NCBI GenBank assembly: GCA_039908525.1
Contig: JAMOAY010000002.1
Location: forward strand, 254,642-318,641
DNA: 64,000 nucleotides
DNA from: Magnetaquicoccus sp039908525
Lineage (GTDB): Bacteria; Pseudomonadota; Magnetococcia; Magnetococcales; Magnetaquicoccaceae
Direction: 5' to 3'
Every line of letters begins with the position of its first letter. Position 1 is the stretch's first letter. A model generated the notes under the pieces. It was not told the DNA's origin, searched no databases, and saw only the letters and a program-made list of their open reading frames with translations. Positions 9,127 to 18,048 of this stretch are shown here, piece after piece. A program made the position numbers and the translations under genes.

Positions 9127-10584
9127 ATGAATAGTCGGTTGCGGGTAAAACGCCCGTTTTTGTTCGGTCTCATCATCCTGGTGGTGCTGGCGGGCCTGCA
9201 CATGGCGGCCGACAATGTCCTGGCGGTCAGCCAGGTTACCTACGAGAAGCTGCGGGTTTTTTCCGAGGTTTTCTCCCTGGTCAAACAGAACTACGTGGAA
9301 GAGGTGGACGAGAAGTCCGTCCTGTACGGAGCGGTCCATGGCATGCTGAAGGCCCTGGACCCCCACTCCTCTTTTCTCACCCCGGAAAGCTTCAAGGAGA
9401 TGCGGGTTGACACCAAGGGGGAGTTTGGTGGTTTGGGCATTGAAATCTCCCAGGCGGAGCACGGCATTCTGGTGGTCTCTCCCATAGAGGACACCCCGGC
9501 CTTTCTGGCGGGGGTCAAATCGGGGGATCTGATCGTCAAGATCGACGGTGACAGCGCCGAAGAGATGAACATCCTGGATGCGGTCAAAAAGATGCGGGGC
9601 AAACCGGGCACGCCCGTCCAGTTGACCATCGTGCGCAAGGGGACGAGCAAGCCGCTGACCTTCAAGATTGTCCGCGATATCATCAAGGTGCGCAGTGTCA
9701 AATGGCGTCTGGAGTCCGGCAATATCGGTTACACCCGCATTGCCCAGTTCAACGAGCAGACCATGCCACTGCTGGAACAGGGGATTGAGGAGCTCAAAAA
9801 AGAGGCGGGCAGCGAAGGGCTGAAGGGGCTGGTGCTGGATCTGCGCAACGACCCGGGCGGACTGCTGGATCAGGCCGTCGAGGTGGCCGATGCCTTCCTG
9901 GAAAAAGGGCTGATCGTCTACACCAAGGGGCGTATTCCCGGCAAGGACATGTCCTTCGATGCACGGCCCGGCGATCTGATCCACAATGCCCCCATGGTCG
10001 TCCTGATCAACTCCGGTTCGGCCTCCGCCTCGGAGATCGTCTCCGGGGCTCTGCAGGACCACCACCGTGGCACGATCATGGGCACCCGTTCGTTCGGCAA
10101 GGGTTCAGTACAGACCATCATTCCCCTTTCCGATGGGTCCGGCTTGCGTTTGACAACCGCCCAGTATTACACCCCCAGTGGCCGTTCGATTCAAGCCAAG
10201 GGGATTGTGCCCGATGTCGTGGTCGAAGACATGGATCTCAGCGGCAACAAGCGGGATACGGGAGAGCGCCACGCAACGGAAGCTGATTTGAAAGGCCATC
10301 TCAAGAGCGCCGACGGCAGCGAGGAAAATGGCAAAGGACGCGGCAAAGAGCGTGACGAGAACAAGGAGGGTGCCACCCCGGGAGACAAGGCGGGAGACAA
10401 GGGCAAAGAGAGTGGTGAGGTCAAGCCCCGCACCAAGGAGCAGATCCTTGAGGAGTCCGATCGGATCACCGGACACAATAAAGAGGACTACCAGCTGCAG
10501 CGTGCCCTGGATCTGTTGCGTGGCCTGCGGACAACGCGCAACCGGTTGCCGGGGGACACCACCGCCCAGTTGGCCGGTCGCTGA
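9127..10584 (+). CDS. ctpA: S41-family C-terminal processing peptidase
   Basis: This 485-residue periplasmic serine protease has an N-terminal membrane or signal segment (residues 10-28), a PDZ domain (about 98-175, FGGLGIEIS to IVRKG) and the S41 catalytic core. The Ser/Lys dyad is visible as INSGSASASEI (Ser300) and SFGKGSVQ (Lys325), 25 residues apart as in plant D1 protease. After YYTPSGRSIQAKGIVPD there is a charged low-complexity stretch (about 385-445, rich in Lys, Glu, Gly, Asp) before a short helical tail. CtpA enzymes trim or degrade envelope proteins, including murein hydrolases, which fits the EnvC-like neighbour 70 bases upstream. Confidence 0.94.
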   Translation: MNSRLRVKRPFLFGLIILVVLAGLHMAADNVLAVSQVTYEKLRVFSEVFSLVKQNYVEEVDEKSVLYGAVHGMLKALDPHSSFLTPESFKEMRVDTKGEFGGLGIEISQAEHGILVVSPIEDTPAFLAGVKSGDLIVKIDGDSAEEMNILDAVKKMRGKPGTPVQLTIVRKGTSKPLTFKIVRDIIKVRSVKWRLESGNIGYTRIAQFNEQTMPLLEQGIEELKKEAGSEGLKGLVLDLRNDPGGLLDQAVEVADAFLEKGLIVYTKGRIPGKDMSFDARPGDLIHNAPMVVLINSGSASASEIVSGALQDHHRGTIMGTRSFGKGSVQTIIPLSDGSGLRLTTAQYYTPSGRSIQAKGIVPDVVVEDMDLSGNKRDTGERHATEADLKGHLKSADGSEENGKGRGKERDENKEGATPGDKAGDKGKESGEVKPRTKEQILEESDRITGHNKEDYQLQRALDLLRGLRTTRNRLPGDTTAQLAGR

Positions 10585-10596
10585 CGGAACCCCGGC

Positions 10597-11826
10597 TTGA
10601 ACAGCTTGAGAGTGCGTGGCAACAAGCCCCTGCTGGGCTGGCTGGCCGGTTGTGTGGTGGTGGTTCTGACGGGATGGGGGGGATTCCTGTTGATCGACAG
10701 GGAGGCCGACCAGGGCTCTGCTCCCGTGCAGACTCCGGCCGACCCGAAGGTTCTCCGGCTGACCTTGTCAGAGACCATTCGTGTGCCCACTGCGGCGCCG
10801 CGTCCGACGGTTTCACCTGAAACGACCGTCGCACCGGCAGCGCCCGCCGCCACGGAGCCCCCGACCAGGGCCGACCAGATGCCTCCTCCACAAGAGCCTG
10901 TCGCGGCGGCGGGATCCATCCTGTACGAAGAGCCCCTTGCCGAAAAAAAGCCTGCTGCACCGCGTCACTCCCCGACTGCTGCTGTGCCGGGGGAGAAAAA
11001 AACCGGCAAACTGCACACGCTGGCGTTGATCATCGACGATCTGGGTTACGACGGTCCCCTCTCCAGGGCTGTTGTTGCCCTGCCGGCGGATATCACCCTG
11101 GCCGTTCTGCCTCATGGACCCCATGCCCGGGAAATTGCCGGACTGGCCAAGGCAGCCGGCAGGGAGCTGCTCCTCCATCAACCGATGGAGCCGCGACGTT
11201 ACCCGCAGATGAACCCCGGACCAGGGGCCATGCTCGTCGGCATGGATGCAGCCCGCCTGCAAGCGGTGTTGAGGGCCAATCTGGAGCAGTTGCCGGAGGC
11301 GGTGGGGATCAACAACCACATGGGTTCACGATTGACCGAGCGCGAGGATGCCATGGATGCGGTCATGGAGGTGCTCGTGGAAAAAAAGCTGTTTTTCATC
11401 GACAGTCGCACCTCTGAAGTCTCGGTCGGCATGGCGCAGGCTGTGGCGGGACATGTTCCGACGGCCGCCCGCGATATTTTTATCGACAACATCCCTGAAG
11501 AGAAGGCCATTCTGCGTCAATTGGCACAGTTGGAACGCATGGCCCACAAGCAGGGGGAGGTGATTGGCATTGGTCACCCCTACCGCAGCACGGTGGCTGC
11601 GTTGCAGCAGTGGCTGCCGACTTTGGAGGGCAAGGGTATTCAGTTGCAGCGCGTCTCCCGTTTCATACGTCCCGGTTCGGCCCGAGCTCTCTACCCGGAC
11701 CATCCCACGACGACCCGGGCGGGCGGGCACCGCAGACCGCCGGACGAGACTCCAGATGAACCGCATGATGCGGCGCAACCGGCCACCGATGCCGATACGC
11801 ATCCTGCAGCGATTCCTGGAGAATAG
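10597..11826 (+). CDS. Divergent polysaccharide deacetylase (YibQ/DUF610 family)
   Basis: The 409-residue product has one N-terminal membrane segment (PLLGWLAGCVVVVLTGWGGF), a Pro/Ala/Thr-rich linker to about residue 140, and a divergent polysaccharide deacetylase domain: LALIIDDLGYD, ITLAVLPHGPHA, LLLHQPMEP, INNHMGSRLT, FIDSRTS and GIGHPY. The family is periplasmic and the reaction is not well established. The start appears to be a TTG 12 bases after the ctpA stop. It closes the gpmI-envC-ctpA-yibQ set, and the last 45 residues are polar and probably disordered. Confidence 0.87.
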   Translation: MNSLRVRGNKPLLGWLAGCVVVVLTGWGGFLLIDREADQGSAPVQTPADPKVLRLTLSETIRVPTAAPRPTVSPETTVAPAAPAATEPPTRADQMPPPQEPVAAAGSILYEEPLAEKKPAAPRHSPTAAVPGEKKTGKLHTLALIIDDLGYDGPLSRAVVALPADITLAVLPHGPHAREIAGLAKAAGRELLLHQPMEPRRYPQMNPGPGAMLVGMDAARLQAVLRANLEQLPEAVGINNHMGSRLTEREDAMDAVMEVLVEKKLFFIDSRTSEVSVGMAQAVAGHVPTAARDIFIDNIPEEKAILRQLAQLERMAHKQGEVIGIGHPYRSTVAALQQWLPTLEGKGIQLQRVSRFIRPGSARALYPDHPTTTRAGGHRRPPDETPDEPHDAAQPATDADTHPAAIPGE

Positions 11827-11880
11827 GGCATGGTGACATCCGGTTTTCTGTTGGGAACCAGACTGACAGGGGGCTCCGGA

Positions 11881-11972
11881 AGGGGATTATCCCCTGTTTC
11901 GGGGCTTGGCCCCGTACCCCACCAGAGGGCTTTGCCCTCTGAACACCCACTGGGGGCCGTGACAGCCCCCAG
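11881..11972. repeat. Cluster of four GC-rich hairpins
   Basis: Four hairpins follow each other: AGGGGAT/ATCCCCT (11881-11895), GGGGC-TTG-GCCCC (11901-11913), AGAGGGC-TTT-GCCCTCT (11924-11940) and CTGGGGGC/GCCCCCAG (11950-11972). The spacer GTACCCCACC matches other copies in the window. The cluster lies between the deacetylase gene and the next gene, so it could act as a terminator or RNA-stability element. Confidence 0.75.
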
Positions 11973-12013
11973 ATCCCGGCAAATATTTTTGAATATCAAC
12001 AGGCACGACTAGC

Positions 12014-13390
12014 ATGGCACACGCATCCACCCAGGAGGCACTGGAAGAGCTGCTGATCCTGTTGAACGGCAAGCCTGAGGAGACGCCCCGTGCCCTGGCG
12101 CAGGTGGAGCGCATGCTGCAACAACAAACCTGTGTCAAGGAGGTGCAGGCGGCGGGTACGGTGGCGGCTTCCATTGTGGAACAGCTGATCCTCCCGGCCT
12201 TGAGTCAGGATCCCGACCGTTTGGAACAGGCCAGAAGGCTGCACGCCCACCTCGTGCGAACCGCCGAAGCTGCGGATGGGGAGACGGCAGAGTCGTCGGG
12301 TGAAGAAGGGAAGTTCGTGGAGTCCGCCATCCTGGCCCTCCGTGCGGGGATGCCTGTGGAAAACATGCCGCGCACAGAGGAGAACCTGCCTCGGGCTCTC
12401 TCTGCCCGTCTGGCCATGGCCCTGCATTTGGTGGGCGAGTCGGAGGGAGCCATTCGGGAACAGGTCGCGCGATGGCAAGAGAAAGGCGCACCAGACTGGG
12501 CCGAGGCACGTCAACTGCTGGAACAGATTCGAACAGCGGGTCACAAGGCGGCCGCAGCGCCCTGGTTGCGACAGCGGCGGGCTTTGTATGACACCCTGCT
12601 GCGCATCGCAAACGGCTATGAGGAGGAGCTGACCCAGTTGGGACGCCAGTCTGCCCAGCTCACCGGGCTGGGGGAGGCCGCCCGGCGGATCGATCATCGC
12701 GTGGACCTGCGCCGATTTCACGCCCTGTTGCAGGCCCAGGTCATGGAGCTGCAAAAAGAGGCCCGCTCCCTCCGGGCACAACAAGAGGAGGGACGACAGA
12801 GGGCGGAGCAGTTCAAAAGCCGGGTCGATCAACTGGAAGCCTCCCTGTCTCAGGCCCGCCGTGAACAGTTTCTGGATCCCGTCACCGGCATTCCCGACCG
12901 CTTTGCCTTCATGGCCCACCTCCATCGCCATCTGGAGCGTGCACTGCATCTGGGCGAACATTTCAGCCTGCTCTTGTTCCACTTCTATGAGTTGCAACAG
13001 CTCCTGGAGCGCATTGAACAGACCGGCGGAATGCTGCAGGGGGTCATGGAGCAGCGCCTGTTGATGGCGGTGGTCCAAGAGATGCGTCCCCACTTGCCGG
13101 CCAGCGCCTTCCTGGCACGTTTGAGCGCGGAACGCATGGTCATCCTGCTGCCCAAGTGCACCCAGGATGAGGGGGAAGAGATGGGGACATTCATCGATCA
13201 GCTGCTGGCGGAGATCTGTTTCGATCTGGATGGCCAACAGATTGTGATTCAGGCCAATTATGGCTGTGCTGCCTTTCAGCAGGGGATGGATGTGGCCCAG
13301 ATGCTGGAGACGACCGATCGTCTGGCGGCTGCGGCCCACACCGAGCGGCAGGCAGAACAGACGACCAAGCGGCGGCTGCGGAGATGTTGA
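12014..13390 (+). CDS. Helical protein with degenerate GGDEF domain (paralogue 1)
   Basis: The 458-residue protein has a long, mainly helical N-terminus, a coiled coil (about 235-285, rich in Gln, Glu, Arg) and a C-terminal GGDEF-like domain starting at FLDPVTGIPDRFAFM. Where active cyclases read RLGGDEF it reads RLSAERMVILL, so both glycines and the metal-binding acid are lost. Diguanylate cyclase activity is unlikely. A scaffold or c-di-GMP/GTP-sensing role is inference. The gene directly after it (24 bases) encodes a protein of the same layout, so the two look like a diverged tandem duplication. Confidence 0.78.
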   Translation: MAHASTQEALEELLILLNGKPEETPRALAQVERMLQQQTCVKEVQAAGTVAASIVEQLILPALSQDPDRLEQARRLHAHLVRTAEAADGETAESSGEEGKFVESAILALRAGMPVENMPRTEENLPRALSARLAMALHLVGESEGAIREQVARWQEKGAPDWAEARQLLEQIRTAGHKAAAAPWLRQRRALYDTLLRIANGYEEELTQLGRQSAQLTGLGEAARRIDHRVDLRRFHALLQAQVMELQKEARSLRAQQEEGRQRAEQFKSRVDQLEASLSQARREQFLDPVTGIPDRFAFMAHLHRHLERALHLGEHFSLLLFHFYELQQLLERIEQTGGMLQGVMEQRLLMAVVQEMRPHLPASAFLARLSAERMVILLPKCTQDEGEEMGTFIDQLLAEICFDLDGQQIVIQANYGCAAFQQGMDVAQMLETTDRLAAAAHTERQAEQTTKRRLRRC

Positions 13391-13414
13391 GGGATCCGTA
13401 CGGGGAGAGGGCTT

Positions 13415-14749
13415 ATGTCAGAGACCAGAAGAGGTCTGGAACAGATTCGGGATCTGCTCAGCAGTGACCCGCCGAACCACCGGGAGGCGGTGCGGTTGAC
13501 GAAAAATTTGCTCATGCATGGTCCCTGTGGCCGGGAGCAGGAGCCTCTGCGCCAGGTCAGCCTGCTGCTGTTGGAACGGTTGGTCCGGCCTGCCCTGGCC
13601 GGCGCACAGGAAAAACAGGCCCGTGTTGGACGCATGATCCGGCAGATTCGCACGGCACAAAGCCTTGACCCGCAAACCCTGGAGGCCGATCTGCGAGAGA
13701 TCGGCGCCTGGGTAACCGCCCTGGGGCGCAGCGTGCAGGTGGCAGAGGCAGAACCGGATTTTCCCGCCTCACTGGTGCAGAAAGCGTTGGTCGTTCTGGG
13801 GGGCAAGGCCACCCAGGAGTTGCTGCCGACCGACAAGCCGCCTCATTGGCCAGAGATCCATCTCCGTTTGGGGGCCATCATCAATCAGGAGCGCCGATGG
13901 CGCGAACATTGGCAGAGGGAACAGGAGTCCCTGCACACCCTGCTGACGACCACTTCGCAAACCATGGTCGACACGCTGCGCCTGATTGGCGCCGATGCGG
14001 AGGATCTGCCTCAGGTTCTGGAACAGGCGCGCCAGGGCCATACCACTTTCGAATGGCAGGAACTCCAGGAGGCCTTGTTGCGTGCTGTGCAGCGGTTCCG
14101 GGAGCGGGCGGTGGAGATCCGCCACCGATTGCGCACCGCACAGGAGGCGGTGGAGAGATCCCGGGCGTTGATCCGCCAGGCCGATTGGGCATTGATGGAG
14201 ACCCGGGACGAACGGTTGCTGGATACCTTTACCGGTCTGCCCAACCGGTTCGGCCTGCTGGCGCGCCTTGAGCAGGCCAAACAGCTGGACAAGAAAGAGG
14301 GGTTCGCGTTGGTTGCGATTCTGCTCGAAGAGTATGGGCAGATTGTGCGGGCGTTGGGTCGGGAGCGGGTTCAGAACCTGGTGGGTGCCATTGTCGGGCG
14401 GATGCTCTCCCTGCTGCGTCCGGGAGATTATCTGGCCCGTTTCAACGACGAAACCTTTGTGCTGATCGGTTTCCAGATGACGGCAGAGCATGCGGTGGAC
14501 ATGGCCCTGCTGTGGCACGAGGTGTTGGACCGCACCTGCTTTGAGATATCCAACGCCAAATTGATGGTGCGCAGCCATTACGGGGTGGCCTGTTACGAAC
14601 CGGGAGACAACAGCGAGCGTCTGTTGAACCTGGCGGTTGCCGCCGCCCAGGAGGCGCAGCAGGAGGGGGCATCGCGGGTTCGTGTGGTACCGGGTCGGCC
14701 AAAACCGACCCCTCCTCCTGCCAAAAAACTGTTCCGGTTCCGTCCGTAA
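13415..14749 (+). CDS. Helical protein with degenerate GGDEF domain (paralogue 2)
   Basis: This 444-residue protein has the same plan as its upstream neighbour: a helical N-terminal region, a helical linker (about 190-265) and a GGDEF-like domain beginning LLDTFTGLPNRFGLL. The signature is altered to RFNDETFVLIG, so the GG pair is missing although an acidic residue remains. A good ribosome site (GGGGAGAGGG) precedes the ATG. No signal peptide, membrane segment or known sensor domain is seen, so it is probably cytoplasmic. Function unknown; catalysis is doubtful. Confidence 0.78.
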   Translation: MSETRRGLEQIRDLLSSDPPNHREAVRLTKNLLMHGPCGREQEPLRQVSLLLLERLVRPALAGAQEKQARVGRMIRQIRTAQSLDPQTLEADLREIGAWVTALGRSVQVAEAEPDFPASLVQKALVVLGGKATQELLPTDKPPHWPEIHLRLGAIINQERRWREHWQREQESLHTLLTTTSQTMVDTLRLIGADAEDLPQVLEQARQGHTTFEWQELQEALLRAVQRFRERAVEIRHRLRTAQEAVERSRALIRQADWALMETRDERLLDTFTGLPNRFGLLARLEQAKQLDKKEGFALVAILLEEYGQIVRALGRERVQNLVGAIVGRMLSLLRPGDYLARFNDETFVLIGFQMTAEHAVDMALLWHEVLDRTCFEISNAKLMVRSHYGVACYEPGDNSERLLNLAVAAAQEAQQEGASRVRVVPGRPKPTPPPAKKLFRFRP

Positions 14750-14763
14750 AGTCGTATGGGGTT

Positions 14764-14790
14764 CTGGGGAGATTATCTCTCCTGGACCCG
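14764..14790 (+). repeat. Single-hairpin copy of the dispersed repeat
   Basis: GGGGAGAT/ATCTCTCC (one G-T pair) forms a hairpin followed by TGGACCCGTAACGG. The same tail follows the hairpins near 37775 and 58170, so this is a partial copy of the family, placed between the second GGDEF-like gene and coaBC. Confidence 0.65.
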
Positions 14791-14824
14791 TAACGGTTAA
14801 AAACAATTTTTCAGGATTGATACT

Positions 14825-16129
14825 GTGGGTTTCTGGTCGGACAAATATGTCGCGGTGGCCATCGGAGGGGGCATTGCCGCCTACAAAACCCTGGAGCTGC
14901 TGCGCCTGCTGCGGGAAGAGGGCGCGCACGTGGTGGTCATCACCACAGCGGCCGCCCTCCATTTTGTCACCCCGTTGACCCTGCAGGCACTGTCCGGCCA
15001 TCTCGTGCGGAGTGATCTGTTCACCCCCAACGAGTCCGATGGCATGGACCATATCCGCCTGGCCCAGGAGGCGGCGTTGCTGATCGTGGCCCCCGCCACG
15101 GCCGACATTCTGGCACGCATGGCCGGCGGACATGGCGATGATCTGCTCACCACCGCCCTGCTGGCCCGCCGCGGCCCGGTTCTGCTGGCCCCGGCCATGA
15201 ACTCCGCCATGTGGGAGCATCCAGCCACACAACGCAATGTGCGGCAACTGCGAGAAGACGGTATCGATCTGGTCGGACCAGAAACCGGCCATCTGGCTTG
15301 TGGAGATCATGGGCAGGGCCGCATGTCAGAGGCCGCCACCATCCTGGAGGCGGGCCGGCGGTTGCTCTCCCCCAAACCCTGGCAAGGTCGCCGTGTCCTG
15401 ATTACCGCCGGTCCCACCCAGGAGGAGCTGGATCCGGTCCGTTATCTCTCCAACCGCTCCAGCGGCCGCATGGGATGGGCGATCTGTCACGCAGCACTGC
15501 GGGCAGGGGCTCGGGTGACACTGGTACATGGACCGGTTGCCCTGCCCCCCCCCTGGGGTGCAGAAACCGTGGCCGTGCTCTCCGCACAACAGATGCATGA
15601 AGCCGTGCTGCAGCTCTGGGAGGGGTGGGAGGCAGACGCATCTCCCCTGGCCGCGGCCATTCTGACGGCGGCGGTGGCCGATTTCCGGCCGGCCACCCGG
15701 CAGACCACCAAAATCAAAAAAAACGGTGCGACCGCCGAGACCCTGACCCGTTTGACCTTGACACAAAACCCCGACATCCTGGCCACTCTGGCAGCCCGGG
15801 CCGGCTACCTGGCAGAACAGAATCAACCCGCCCCCCTCATCGTCGGGTTTGCGGCGGAAACCAGTGGCAGCGAGGCATCGGAGGCGGCGCTGCGCGCCAT
15901 GGCGCAGGCCAAACTGGCCAGCAAAGGGTGTGACCTGTTGCTGGTCAACGATGTGCTGGCGCCAGGCTGCGGTTTCGGCAGCCTGACCAACCGTGTCACG
16001 CTGCTGCATCGCTCCGGGAATGTGCAGACATGGCCCCTGTTGGACAAAGAGCAGGTGGGAGAGCGGTTGATGGACTACCTGAACGCGCTCCTGGAGGGCG
16101 TTCCACCCGCACAGAGCGCCCCTGCATGA
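14825..16129 (+). CDS. coaBC: Bifunctional phosphopantothenoylcysteine decarboxylase/synthetase
   Basis: The 434-residue enzyme makes 4'-phosphopantetheine for coenzyme A: CoaB joins cysteine to phosphopantothenate and CoaC decarboxylates the product. The N-terminal flavoprotein half (1-185) shows AVAIGGGIAAYKTLELLRLL and the substrate motif APAMNSAMW. The C-terminal half starts GRRVLITAGPTQEELDPVR and contains LSNRSSGRMG, ILTAAVADFRP and LVNDV. The start is GTG. It overlaps the following E1-like gene by 4 bases (ATGA), so the two are probably translated together. Confidence 0.96.
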   Translation: MGFWSDKYVAVAIGGGIAAYKTLELLRLLREEGAHVVVITTAAALHFVTPLTLQALSGHLVRSDLFTPNESDGMDHIRLAQEAALLIVAPATADILARMAGGHGDDLLTTALLARRGPVLLAPAMNSAMWEHPATQRNVRQLREDGIDLVGPETGHLACGDHGQGRMSEAATILEAGRRLLSPKPWQGRRVLITAGPTQEELDPVRYLSNRSSGRMGWAICHAALRAGARVTLVHGPVALPPPWGAETVAVLSAQQMHEAVLQLWEGWEADASPLAAAILTAAVADFRPATRQTTKIKKNGATAETLTRLTLTQNPDILATLAARAGYLAEQNQPAPLIVGFAAETSGSEASEAALRAMAQAKLASKGCDLLLVNDVLAPGCGFGSLTNRVTLLHRSGNVQTWPLLDKEQVGERLMDYLNALLEGVPPAQSAPA

Positions 16130-16851
16130 CCAGTCGGGATGCAGAAACAGCGAAGCGCGGGGTGTTGCTGCTGGGCGTCGGAGGATTGGGATGCGCCGCC
16201 GCCCTGGCCCTGGTGACCGCCGGGGTGCGAAGTCTGGGTCTGGTGGATGATGACCAAGTGGCCCTTTCCAATCTGCATCGGCAGATCCTGTTCCGCATGA
16301 CCGACCTGGGCAAGAACAAGGTGAGCCAGGCCCGCCTGCGACTGCTGGAGCAACAGCCCGACTGCGTGGTGGAAACGACGGCCCGGCGTCTGACGGAACC
16401 GGAAGCCATCGGCGAGGTGGCCGCGCAGTATGCCGTGGTCATCGATGGCACCGACAATTTTGCCACCCGCTTTGCCGCCAACGATGCCGCAGTCCGCCAC
16501 CGGTTCCCCCTGGTGCATGGGGCGGCGACCGGCACGCGAGGGCAACTCTGCTCCATTGCACCGGGTGGCCAACCCTGCCTGCGCTGCCTCTTCGGCGGCC
16601 CCCCGGTCCGCGACGGCGCCACCTGTCGCAACGAGGGAGTGTTCGGCCCCCTGGTCGGTGAAGTGGGATGGTTGATGGCCATGGAGGCCGTCAAATGGTT
16701 GCAGGGCAGCGGCCAGCAGCTGCTTGGACGGCTGTTGACCATCGATGTATCCACCGCCAAGCGGCGCACCGTCTCCTGGTCGGCGGATCCCCAGTGCGCT
16801 GTCTGCGCCGTGCCCGCCCCCCTCCAACCAGCATGCCTGCACAGCACATGA
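16126..16851 (+). CDS. MoeB/ThiF-family E1-like adenylyltransferase, short N-terminus
   Basis: This 241-residue protein keeps the whole E1 adenylation core: LLLGVGGLGCAAALALVTAGV, VDDDQVALSNLHRQ (the Asp and N-x-x-R that bind ATP), GKNK, IDGTDNFATRF, the catalytic-cysteine region TCRNEGVFGPLVG (Cys167), and two zinc pairs (CLRC at 151-154, CAVC at 224-227). Such enzymes activate the C-terminal glycine of a ubiquitin-like sulfur carrier. It starts directly at the Rossmann fold and lacks the N-terminal RYSRQ segment that supplies an arginine to the partner's active site in MoeB. The next gene has that segment. No MoaD/ThiS-like carrier is seen nearby. Confidence 0.85.
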   Translation: MTSRDAETAKRGVLLLGVGGLGCAAALALVTAGVRSLGLVDDDQVALSNLHRQILFRMTDLGKNKVSQARLRLLEQQPDCVVETTARRLTEPEAIGEVAAQYAVVIDGTDNFATRFAANDAAVRHRFPLVHGAATGTRGQLCSIAPGGQPCLRCLFGGPPVRDGATCRNEGVFGPLVGEVGWLMAMEAVKWLQGSGQQLLGRLLTIDVSTAKRRTVSWSADPQCAVCAVPAPLQPACLHST

Positions 16852-17600
16852 TCTTTCCTCCCGAACAGCCGGTTCGACCGAACGCCCCAGAGGATGCCTG
16901 GCTGGAACGCTATTCCCGACAACTTCTGCTCAACGAGGTGGGTGGCGCGGGTCAGCTGCGTCTGGGCCAGGCGGTGGTGGGCATCCTGGGGGCCGGGGCA
17001 ATGGCCAACCCTCTGACCCTCTATCTGGCAGCCGCCGGGATCGGCCATCTGGAGGTGGTGGACAGCGAGCAGGCAGCCCCGTTGTGCGCGACCGTGCGCA
17101 CCTTGAATCCCCTGGTTCAGCTGACGCCACGCCCCTCCCCCCTCTCCCAGGAGGAGGCCGCAGCCCAAATGCGCCCCTGGCATCTGGCGCTGCTGACGGA
17201 TGAACCGATCCTCCCCAACGATTCCACAAGCCGCCTGTGGTTCAACCGGGCAGCGTTACAGGCTGGCAAAACCCTGCTGGCCGGTTGGCAGAGTGGAAAG
17301 TTCTGTCGGATGGCCATCTCCCGTGCGGGGCAGGATCCCCACGCGCCCTGCCTGCAGTGTGCCGAAACGGGCACGCATGCCTTGCAAACCTGCTCTGCCC
17401 CCTCCACCACCCTGCTGCACATGGCAACCGGTCTGATCGGCAGCATACTGGCCATGGAAGCCATTCGGTTCTTGCTCGACAACAGGTCGGCTACCTGCTA
17501 CGATGGCCTGATATTTTATCCAGCCGAGGGGAGATACGAGTCCGTGCCCGTCCAAAAAGATCCAAACTGCCCAGCCTGTTGTGGAAACCACCATGGCTGA
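16848..17600 (+). CDS. ThiF/HesA-like protein with degenerate nucleotide site
   Basis: The 250-residue protein begins like MoeB/ThiF (ERYSRQLLLNEVGGAGQLRL at 20-39) and keeps both zinc pairs (CLQC at 168-171, CPAC at 241-244). Its nucleotide loop is altered to GILGAGAMANPL, and the SNLxRQ and DxTDN motifs are absent. It is therefore probably not an active adenylyltransferase. It overlaps the active-looking upstream E1 gene by 4 bases. A heterodimer in which this subunit supplies the arginine finger, as in eukaryotic two-subunit E1 enzymes, is an inference from complementary motifs. Confidence 0.75.
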   Translation: MIFPPEQPVRPNAPEDAWLERYSRQLLLNEVGGAGQLRLGQAVVGILGAGAMANPLTLYLAAAGIGHLEVVDSEQAAPLCATVRTLNPLVQLTPRPSPLSQEEAAAQMRPWHLALLTDEPILPNDSTSRLWFNRAALQAGKTLLAGWQSGKFCRMAISRAGQDPHAPCLQCAETGTHALQTCSAPSTTLLHMATGLIGSILAMEAIRFLLDNRSATCYDGLIFYPAEGRYESVPVQKDPNCPACCGNHHG

Positions 17601-17814
17601 TGTCTGTATTGACATTACGGGTGATGTTTGTCCAATGACTTTCGTTAAGGTCAAGCTGAAACTGGAAACCCTTTCTGCAGGGGATCGACTCAGTATCCGC
17701 ATGAGCGGTGGGGAGACGGCGGAAAACATGCCCCGTTCTCTCCGGGAGGATGGCTACCGGACACTCAGCCTGGCGGCCGATGGGGATGCCTTCGTGCTGA
17801 TCGCGGAGAAATAA
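17593..17814 (+). CDS. TusA-family sulfur carrier protein
   Basis: This 73-residue protein has the TusA fold signature with the persulfide cysteine in ITGDVCPMTFVKVKLKLE (Cys13), then a G-E-x-A-E-N-M-P-R motif. TusA proteins shuttle sulfane sulfur from cysteine desulfurases to tRNA thiolation, molybdopterin or oxidation pathways. The CPMT form differs from the CPxP of E. coli TusA. The ATG at 17593 overlaps the end of the ThiF-like gene by 8 bases, so all three genes after coaBC are probably co-translated. The acceptor is unknown. Confidence 0.85.
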   Translation: MADVCIDITGDVCPMTFVKVKLKLETLSAGDRLSIRMSGGETAENMPRSLREDGYRTLSLAADGDAFVLIAEK

Positions 17815-18048
17815 CGCGATTGACACTCTTTTTGTCACACATGTAAAAATAGTGGACATTCCCACTGCCACAAAGGTGCCCTTCAGCCAGATGCAAGATA
17901 GATGCGCCCAGGACAAAACCGCAAAGTATTACAAAATATGGTTATTAAATCTTGGCCTATGTTTTGCTTTCATGACTATCAACGGGAGGCCGGTCCAGGC
18001 AACCGGTTTCACCCATACTCAACAATCGTCTGCCTCAGGAGAGGAACC
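17815..18048 (+). other. Intergenic region upstream of the pilin gene
   Basis: This AT-rich 234-base gap has no gene. Besides the sigma-54-type site listed separately, TTGACA at 17820-17825 has only a weak partner (TAAAAA at 17844) and could be a minor sigma-70 promoter. Confidence 0.4.
17952..17968 (+). promoter_or_regulatory. Sigma-54-type promoter of the pilin gene
   Basis: TTGGCCTATGTTTTGCT has the -24 GG and -12 GC exactly 10 bases apart, matching the sigma-54 consensus (TTGGCAC-N5-TTGCT) well. Transcription would start near 17979, giving a leader of about 70 bases before the pilin ATG. Pilin genes are often RpoN-dependent. Confidence 0.7.

Noticed and set aside
11830..12012. A 60-codon open frame before the first GGDEF-like gene
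   Set aside because: It consists almost wholly of the hairpin repeat cluster.
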